64,000 bases of DNA, taken from IMG/VR virus record IMGVR_UViG_3300043409_002272, positions 23,388 to 87,387 of that record; one strand, 5' to 3'. Each line of letters opens with the position of its first letter. Position 1 is the stretch's first letter. Below the pieces are notes generated by a model. It searched no databases and was not told where the DNA came from. It worked only from the letters and a program-made list of their open reading frames with translations. This stretch comes from a virus. The translations under genes and the position numbers were made by a program. Positions 59,605-64,000 of this stretch are shown here, in pieces.

Positions 59605-60851
59605 ATCACAACTTCTCCAGGAACTCTTATATTTGAATCCTTATCTGGAAGTCTTATTAAATCTGCTTTTACATAAAGAATGTTGTGTGTCTTGTGCCAT
59701 TCACTTGGATAAAAGTTCTTGATTCTATTTCCTTGAAATCTTACTGGCGTACCAATATATTTTGCCTGTTCTTGTTTTGTGTAGTACCAGAAACTGTTAC
59801 TGTTCCAAAATGCTATATGTGTTGGGTCTTGAAAAGCACCTCGACCATCTGTTGATGGGGTTTGTGTCAAAAACCAACCCATTGGACATAAGCACCTATA
59901 CGCTTCTTTCATCACATGAATTGGGTCTTTTAAATGTTCAAGAGCATCATGTGCCCTTATCAATCCCACTTCACCATCTTTAAAAGGCCAAGGATCGTTT
60001 AAATCATGTATAATTTCTGCGTTCTGCATGTCTATTGACTTATACCCCTCTGGAGAATTGAAACCCCCACAAAGGTCCATCTTAAGCAAACCATTAAGGT
60101 CACACCATTTCTCAACCAATGCGTAAATATACTTATCATGAATGTTTAATGTTTCTTCTTGAATGAAAGCATTCTTCTCGCCATAACAAGTATTATTTTT
60201 ATGTTTATAATAAATATACAAGCACTTATCTATATGCTTAACATGTCCTTGTATATATGTTTTACAAAGAATATCATGATCATCTAAAACTTCCATTGTT
60301 TCATCATGACCACCAATTTTTTCATAGAATGATTTTTTCCATGCACGAACATGATTTGGAGCAAACCAAATTTTAGAAAATGAAGCTGGAGTTGGATCAA
60401 ATGATATAAGCTCTAATAGATCTTTTCCTTGATATTTAAATGGTCTATTTCTCCAACCATATCTATTGTGATATACAAACGGCTTTCCATTTGGGTCTAT
60501 CTCTGCACAATTTGAATATGCAAAATCAATTGTTTGATCTGAATTAAATTCGTTATATAGTTCTTGCAAACAATCTTCAGTAAGTTCATCATCATGATCA
60601 ACTTCTACAACTACAATTCCATTGGATGCCATGCACCCTTCTTTTTTAAACAAACCAATTAATTTTGAGTCTGGCTTTTTTGATTCAACAATCCTTGGTT
60701 TAAAAGCCAATGATTCAATATCAATATTTGCATTTCCGTTTGGAACAATTACCCATTCAAAATCTTTAAATGTTTGCCTTGCTATAGAGCGAGAAAGTCT
60801 AGCAAGGAATTGGGTATTGTTTGTTGGTGTGACTATAGAAAAGTATGGCAT
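59601..60851 (-). CDS. Bifunctional GT2 glycosyltransferase-SAM methyltransferase
   Basis: The 416-residue protein starts at ATG 60851, overlapping the oxygenase stop as TAATG. Residues 1-235 are a GT2 domain: FSIVTPTNNTQFLARLSRSI, VEVDHDDELTED (DXD-like) and VLDDHDILCK. Residues 250-416 are a predicted SAM methyltransferase: MDLCGGFNSPEGYKSID, then IRAHDALEHLKDPIHVMKEAYRCL. The fusion suggests the transferred sugar or adjacent position is methylated, which could cap a glycan. Confidence 0.82.
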   Translation of the reverse strand: MPYFSIVTPTNNTQFLARLSRSIARQTFKDFEWVIVPNGNANIDIESLAFKPRIVESKKPDSKLIGLFKKEGCMASNGIVVVEVDHDDELTEDCLQELYNEFNSDQTIDFAYSNCAEIDPNGKPFVYHNRYGWRNRPFKYQGKDLLELISFDPTPASFSKIWFAPNHVRAWKKSFYEKIGGHDETMEVLDDHDILCKTYIQGHVKHIDKCLYIYYKHKNNTCYGEKNAFIQEETLNIHDKYIYALVEKWCDLNGLLKMDLCGGFNSPEGYKSIDMQNAEIIHDLNDPWPFKDGEVGLIRAHDALEHLKDPIHVMKEAYRCLCPMGWFLTQTPSTDGRGAFQDPTHIAFWNSNSFWYYTKQEQAKYIGTPVRFQGNRIKNFYPSEWHKTHNILYVKADLIRLPDKDSNIRVPGEVVI

Positions 60852-61447
60852 TATTTTTTCACATTAAAAAAGAATAGATGAACCAATCTAGGAAATTCGC
60901 CATACATAGTAGCAGAATGAATCATTTTACCATCCCAAAGAACTAGCCTGTTATATACAGATCCAACTCTATCTACCAACTCCCAACTATCTTCATTTAA
61001 TAGGCTATGCTGCGTGTATATTTCTGATTCTGTTATATCTGTTCTGTTTTCTAATGGGTGACTTGGCGGTCTTCTGCAACCATATTTTTTATCTTTCCAA
61101 AATGATGTTCCAGCATTAGTTGGTCCATCTTTCGTTAAGTATATTGCTGCTGCATAGTCTTGTGAGTCACTATGCCATACTAGTGGGTCATTTCCAGATG
61201 TTATTTGAAAAACGCCATTCATTGGTTGATTTAACCAATCTACTATCTCTACTTGCAATAACTTTTCAAATTCTTCTTTTACATAAGGCAATAAACATTG
61301 AGTTGTTCTTTTTCCTTTATAGAACTTGTTTTCCTCTTTAAATTTAAAGTCTGCTGTTTTTCCAACTATAGAATCTGGATCTTTGTAAAAGTTGTCAACA
61401 ACAAGCAAACTAGGTATTCTTTGATTAAACATAATTTCATTATCCAT
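60851..61447 (-). CDS. 2-oxoglutarate/Fe(II)-dependent oxygenase (DUF6445-like)
   Basis: A 198-residue protein. ATG 61447 follows AAGGACTTGGAAAA. Iron ligands in VWHSDSQDYAAAIYL (H92, D94) and KMIHSAT (H177), with R187 in FPRLVHLFFF for 2-oxoglutarate. Such enzymes hydroxylate amino acids, nucleobases or sugars. Followed by the glycosyltransferase fusion, which makes hydroxylation of an acceptor before glycosylation a reasonable idea. Confidence 0.78.
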   Translation of the reverse strand: MDNEIMFNQRIPSLLVVDNFYKDPDSIVGKTADFKFKEENKFYKGKRTTQCLLPYVKEEFEKLLQVEIVDWLNQPMNGVFQITSGNDPLVWHSDSQDYAAAIYLTKDGPTNAGTSFWKDKKYGCRRPPSHPLENRTDITESEIYTQHSLLNEDSWELVDRVGSVYNRLVLWDGKMIHSATMYGEFPRLVHLFFFNVKK

Positions 61448-62063
61448 TTTTCCAAGTCCTTTCATCTTCAATATTTTCGTTGTTTCTCAAATCAATTACT
61501 ACAGATTCAAATATAGCTGAATAAGGTATAAAGACAAGAAGTTTACTGTAATGTCTTGAATCTATACCTTCATCAACCTTAAACCATACTTCAATTCTAG
61601 ATTTATTTGAAGCTAATTTTTTTGTTTTATTCCTAGTAGATGCACATTCTTGCTCATATTGTTTTACTTGATCTAATGTTATTTCTAATTTCTGCATTTC
61701 TTTTTGAACTATTTTTTTAATTGCTTCTGTTTCTGCAACTATTATTTGTTTTTTATCTGCTGACAAACATATGTATAGGGTTGCTTCTGTTCTCACATCT
61801 CTACCATTTGCCTCTTCATAAAAACAACCGCTTGTAGAATAGAATCTTTTTGCTTCGTAAATGATGTCTGATTTGTTTTCACGACATTTCATTTGTGCAG
61901 TTTTATTGCTTTTGCTGCATTTATAATCAATCATCAACTTCTTATCTTCTTCAATAGAAGCTTTTTCAAATTTGTATTTAAATCTAAAGTTTAGATAATT
62001 GGCAACCTTATCTGCCAAACTATTCCCACTTTCAATACGCTTCATGATCTCATCTGTTTTCAT
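61440..62063 (-). CDS. Hypothetical protein, possible PD-(D/E)XK-like nuclease
   Basis: The 207-residue protein starts at ATG 62063. Residues 44-75 read MIDYKCSKSNKTAQMKCRENKSDIIYEAKRF in pieces: a D..QxK-like core followed by an acidic residue, suggestive of the PD-(D/E)XK fold but not conclusive. A basic helical middle (KQYEQECASTRNKTKK) follows. No nearby methyltransferase partner with a recognition domain. Confidence 0.45.
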   Translation of the reverse strand: MKTDEIMKRIESGNSLADKVANYLNFRFKYKFEKASIEEDKKLMIDYKCSKSNKTAQMKCRENKSDIIYEAKRFYSTSGCFYEEANGRDVRTEATLYICLSADKKQIIVAETEAIKKIVQKEMQKLEITLDQVKQYEQECASTRNKTKKLASNKSRIEVWFKVDEGIDSRHYSKLLVFIPYSAIFESVVIDLRNNENIEDERTWKNG

Positions 62064-62493
62064 GTTTTTTCCCTAACATTAATTTTTTATACTCTTTACA
62101 CTTTTCAGTTACAAAACTAAGGTTTTTTGAAATATTTACCTTGAGTCTTTTTGTTTCAGATATATAGTATTCTTCCATTGTTTTTTCTCCTTCACATACC
62201 ATTCTAGAAGTTTCTTTATCTTCTGCAACAGGAGATATGGTAACATGCTTACAATTAGTTCCATCTGTATTTAATGTATACAAACATTCTACAACTATGT
62301 TTTCCATCATGTCCATGTTAATTATGTCTCCATCAAAAGACCTTAACATTTGAAATAATTCAAAAACATCGTAGTTTTTACCAGTTAAATTTTCAAGCAA
62401 ATATTGAATTTGCTCTAATGATATTAATACTAATCCTCCAGATTGCAATTTTATTTCAGACAATTTATCTTTACGAATATAACCCTTATCCAT
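62050..62493 (-). CDS. Hypothetical protein
   Basis: The 147-residue protein starts at ATG 62493, overlapping the upstream gene by eight bases. N-terminal GLVLISLEQIQYLLENLTG is helix-rich, and the C-terminus is a long charged helix. A VVECLYTLNTDGTNC segment is beta-like. No motif recognised. Confidence 0.5.
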   Translation of the reverse strand: MDKGYIRKDKLSEIKLQSGGLVLISLEQIQYLLENLTGKNYDVFELFQMLRSFDGDIINMDMMENIVVECLYTLNTDGTNCKHVTISPVAEDKETSRMVCEGEKTMEEYYISETKRLKVNISKNLSFVTEKCKEYKKLMLGKKHENR

Positions 62494-62905
62494 CAGATTC
62501 CTCCAAACATTTAGAACAAAAAATTCTTTTAAACTTATTTAAATCATCTATGCTTTCATCCATTAAATATGAATGACCACATTCAAGTTTTGCGGACCAT
62601 TTACCAAAGGCCAATTTTTTCTTTGATATTATTTTTTGATTACAGTAAATCGAAAAAACTCTTTTATTTCCAAAAGAATGAGTAAAAACTAAAAACTTAA
62701 GATCATCTTGAAATAAAGACAAGTCTATTATGTGATTATTATTTGTATCTTCATTTACATCTTCTTGTTCTGGAAAAATAGAATCTTTTAAATGAGATAA
62801 CAATTGATCCCAATCCAGCCTTATTTTTTCTTTTTTTGAATTACACTCGTTGCTATAAAAAACATAGAAGATTTCATCATCAATCTTTATTTTAATGTTT
62901 TTCAT
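62486..62905 (-). CDS. Hypothetical protein with C-terminal cysteines
   Basis: A 139-residue protein. ATG 62905 follows GGGAAATAAA. The last 35 residues hold LECGHSYLM...FCSKCLEE, a possible zinc knuckle (C-x-H and C-x2-C). The rest is alpha/beta. Coupled by small overlaps to both neighbours. Function unknown. Confidence 0.5.
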   Translation of the reverse strand: MKNIKIKIDDEIFYVFYSNECNSKKEKIRLDWDQLLSHLKDSIFPEQEDVNEDTNNNHIIDLSLFQDDLKFLVFTHSFGNKRVFSIYCNQKIISKKKLAFGKWSAKLECGHSYLMDESIDDLNKFKRIFCSKCLEESDG

Positions 62906-63048
62906 TTTATTTCCCATTTACATATCTTTTCATCTATAGTGCTTACATACTTATTGTATTCTTTTGGTTTAGACTTTACTATTTTCTTAACATCTTTAAT
63001 TTTATACTTTTTATTATTTAAAAAAGTAATAATAAATTCATCTTCCAT
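62902..63048 (-). CDS. Very small hypothetical protein (48 aa)
   Basis: ATG 63048 follows AAGGCAGATTAA and overlaps the end region of the zinc protein gene. A charged, lysine-rich chain (MEDEFIITFLNNKKYKIKDVKKIVKSK split as strand-strand-helix). No family recognised. Confidence 0.45.
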   Translation of the reverse strand: MEDEFIITFLNNKKYKIKDVKKIVKSKPKEYNKYVSTIDEKICKWEIK

Positions 63049-63049
63049 T

Positions 63050-63298
63050 TTAATCTGCCTTTCTAAACTCAACAGCACATTCTTCGCACATTTCTTCCCA
63101 CCCTTCTCCAAGTATTCTATTAGCACGATCTACATTTGTCATGCCTATATTTTTATTACACACAGGACATAACATTAAAGATGATTTAATCGCACAATTC
63201 AAACATGTGTCAATTGTAACTCCATCCACATCTCTAAGCATCCACTCTGAAATTTGTATTCCGCATTCAGAACAATGATAATCTAATTCTTCTTCCAT
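63050..63298 (-). CDS. Small protein with four C-x2-C knuckles
   Basis: The 82-residue protein starts at ATG 63298. Eight cysteines as HCSECG, DTCLNC, LCPVCN and MCEECA, enough for two zinc sites in a treble-clef-like or LIM-like arrangement. A nucleic-acid or protein adaptor role is likely. It follows the methyltransferase gene by one base. Confidence 0.65.
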   Translation of the reverse strand: MEEELDYHCSECGIQISEWMLRDVDGVTIDTCLNCAIKSSLMLCPVCNKNIGMTNVDRANRILGEGWEEMCEECAVEFRKAD

Positions 63299-63299
63299 T

Positions 63300-63932
63300 T
63301 TAAAACTCCTTTAGCCAAATGTAAGCACGAAAATCACCATACGCCCATATTAACTCAAATCCTTCAAGTTCTTTTTCGCTCAGAGGGTATTGAACTCCAC
63401 TTAGCGAAAGTTCTTTATTAACTACCATTTTTACAGATTCGCCATTTTCAATCTTATTACGCCATGTAACTCTATTTAAGGCTGTTCCTAGATATCCACC
63501 CTTAGATTTCATTTTCTCTAGTATTACAAAAGCACCCCCAACCATACAATTATTTTTTAAAGAATCAATAAACATTTCTCTTTTTGATGGGTGGACAAAA
63601 CATAAAGATAAAACGCATGTGGCAAATGAAAACTCTTCCATGTATATATTTAGAAAGTCATCAACAACCACTTCGCTTTCCCCCTTATATCTTTCTGCCA
63701 TTTCTTTACATTTTTCCACAGGTATAAAGTCTATGTTCCTCGACTTAATCATACTTGATAAAGCCAATTCAACATTACCTGTTGATGCACCAAAATCATA
63801 CACATTTGTTTCTTCTGCCATAAATACAGATGCAATCTCAGGCAAGAAATGATTAACAAAATTGCTATGCCAATATAATTGTCCAGACAAGTGTTCGTCA
63901 AACTTTTCTGCTATTTTTGAGAACTCAAACAT
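63300..63932 (-). CDS. SAM-dependent methyltransferase (CmoA-like)
   Basis: A 210-residue protein. ATG 63932 has AAGGAGTATCACAA, while an ATG seven codons upstream has no site. Residues: FDEHLSGQLYWHSNFVNHF, NVYDFGASTGNVELAL (motif I), and FVHPSKREMFIDSLKNNCMVGGAFVILEKM match CmoA-type carboxy-SAM synthases and close methyltransferases. Without a CmoB partner here, an ordinary methyltransferase role is as likely. Confidence 0.72.
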   Translation of the reverse strand: MFEFSKIAEKFDEHLSGQLYWHSNFVNHFLPEIASVFMAEETNVYDFGASTGNVELALSSMIKSRNIDFIPVEKCKEMAERYKGESEVVVDDFLNIYMEEFSFATCVLSLCFVHPSKREMFIDSLKNNCMVGGAFVILEKMKSKGGYLGTALNRVTWRNKIENGESVKMVVNKELSLSGVQYPLSEKELEGFELIWAYGDFRAYIWLKEF

Positions 63933-64000
63933 TTGTGATACTCCTTTAAACATCTTGCTATGTACTGAACTGAAGGTACATGCATACCATTGTATTTATA
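63933..64000 (-). promoter_or_regulatory. Possible late-type promoter and hairpin leader
   Basis: On the - strand, TATAAATA (64000-63993), the T4 late -10 consensus, lies about 60 bases ahead of the methyltransferase ATG. A hairpin ATGTAC/GTACAT (63981-63960) lies between it and the ribosome site. The match may be chance in AT-rich DNA, and the region continues beyond the window. Confidence 0.35.

Overview
This window is about 64 kb of a large, AT-rich tailed double-stranded DNA phage genome. Genes are tightly packed and often overlap by ATGA or TAATG, Shine-Dalgarno sites (AGGAG/GGAG) are frequent, and all three stop codons are used, which fits the standard genetic code. I see no rRNA, tRNA, CRISPR array or insertion sequence. 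The host cannot be named from the sequence. The B12-dependent ribonucleotide reductase, PhoH, peptide deformylase and many glycosyltransferases are typical of phages from aquatic or other environmental hosts. Capsid, portal and terminase genes are not visible and presumably lie outside the window.

Region 1 (1-13.7 kb, + strand) carries tail and virion genes. It holds the end of a tape-measure-like protein, a beta-repeat protein, two paralogous baseplate/tail proteins, a 1,370-residue hub-like protein, a cysteine-rich protein with threonine-rich linkers and a mucin-like TTTTSTP tandem repeat, and a small structural protein.

Region 2 (13.7-25.4 kb, - strand) holds an annealing-protein candidate, a homing-type nuclease and a sugar cluster: a GHMP-kinase relative, a sugar-phosphate nucleotidyltransferase, six or seven glycosyltransferases, a methyltransferase relative and PhoH. 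Region 3 (25.4-39 kb, - strand) is a replication and recombination block: SSB, a DNA polymerase III alpha subunit encoded as two separate proteins with a DnaQ-like exonuclease between them, a Nudix protein, a RecB/Cas4-like nuclease, dNMP kinase, DnaG primase, DnaB helicase and a RecA whose P-loop is interrupted by a class 3 intein.

Region 4 (39-55 kb, - strand) mixes small zinc-finger proteins, a GT10 fucosyltransferase-like enzyme, a class II (adenosylcobalamin) ribonucleotide reductase with a structured leader, more glycosyltransferases and methyltransferases, a papain-like peptidase, a secreted protein, ThyX, peptide deformylase, two HNH proteins and a GNAT acetyltransferase. Region 5 (55-64 kb, both strands) has a cupin, a block of hairpins without genes, a HAD phosphatase, a DUF5522 protein, a PduO-type ATP:cob(I)alamin adenosyltransferase, a glycosyltransferase-methyltransferase fusion, a 2OG-Fe(II) oxygenase and a CmoA-like methyltransferase.

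Together these genes describe a phage that carries its own replisome and recombination set, makes its own dNTPs with a B12 enzyme plus the enzyme that makes the B12 coenzyme, and carries a large glycan-modifying set. A plausible but unproven target of that set is its own Thr/Ser-rich tail protein. Four small genes under 60 codons (45460-45636, 52461-52619, 54491-54661, 56829-56999) were found by reading the gaps.
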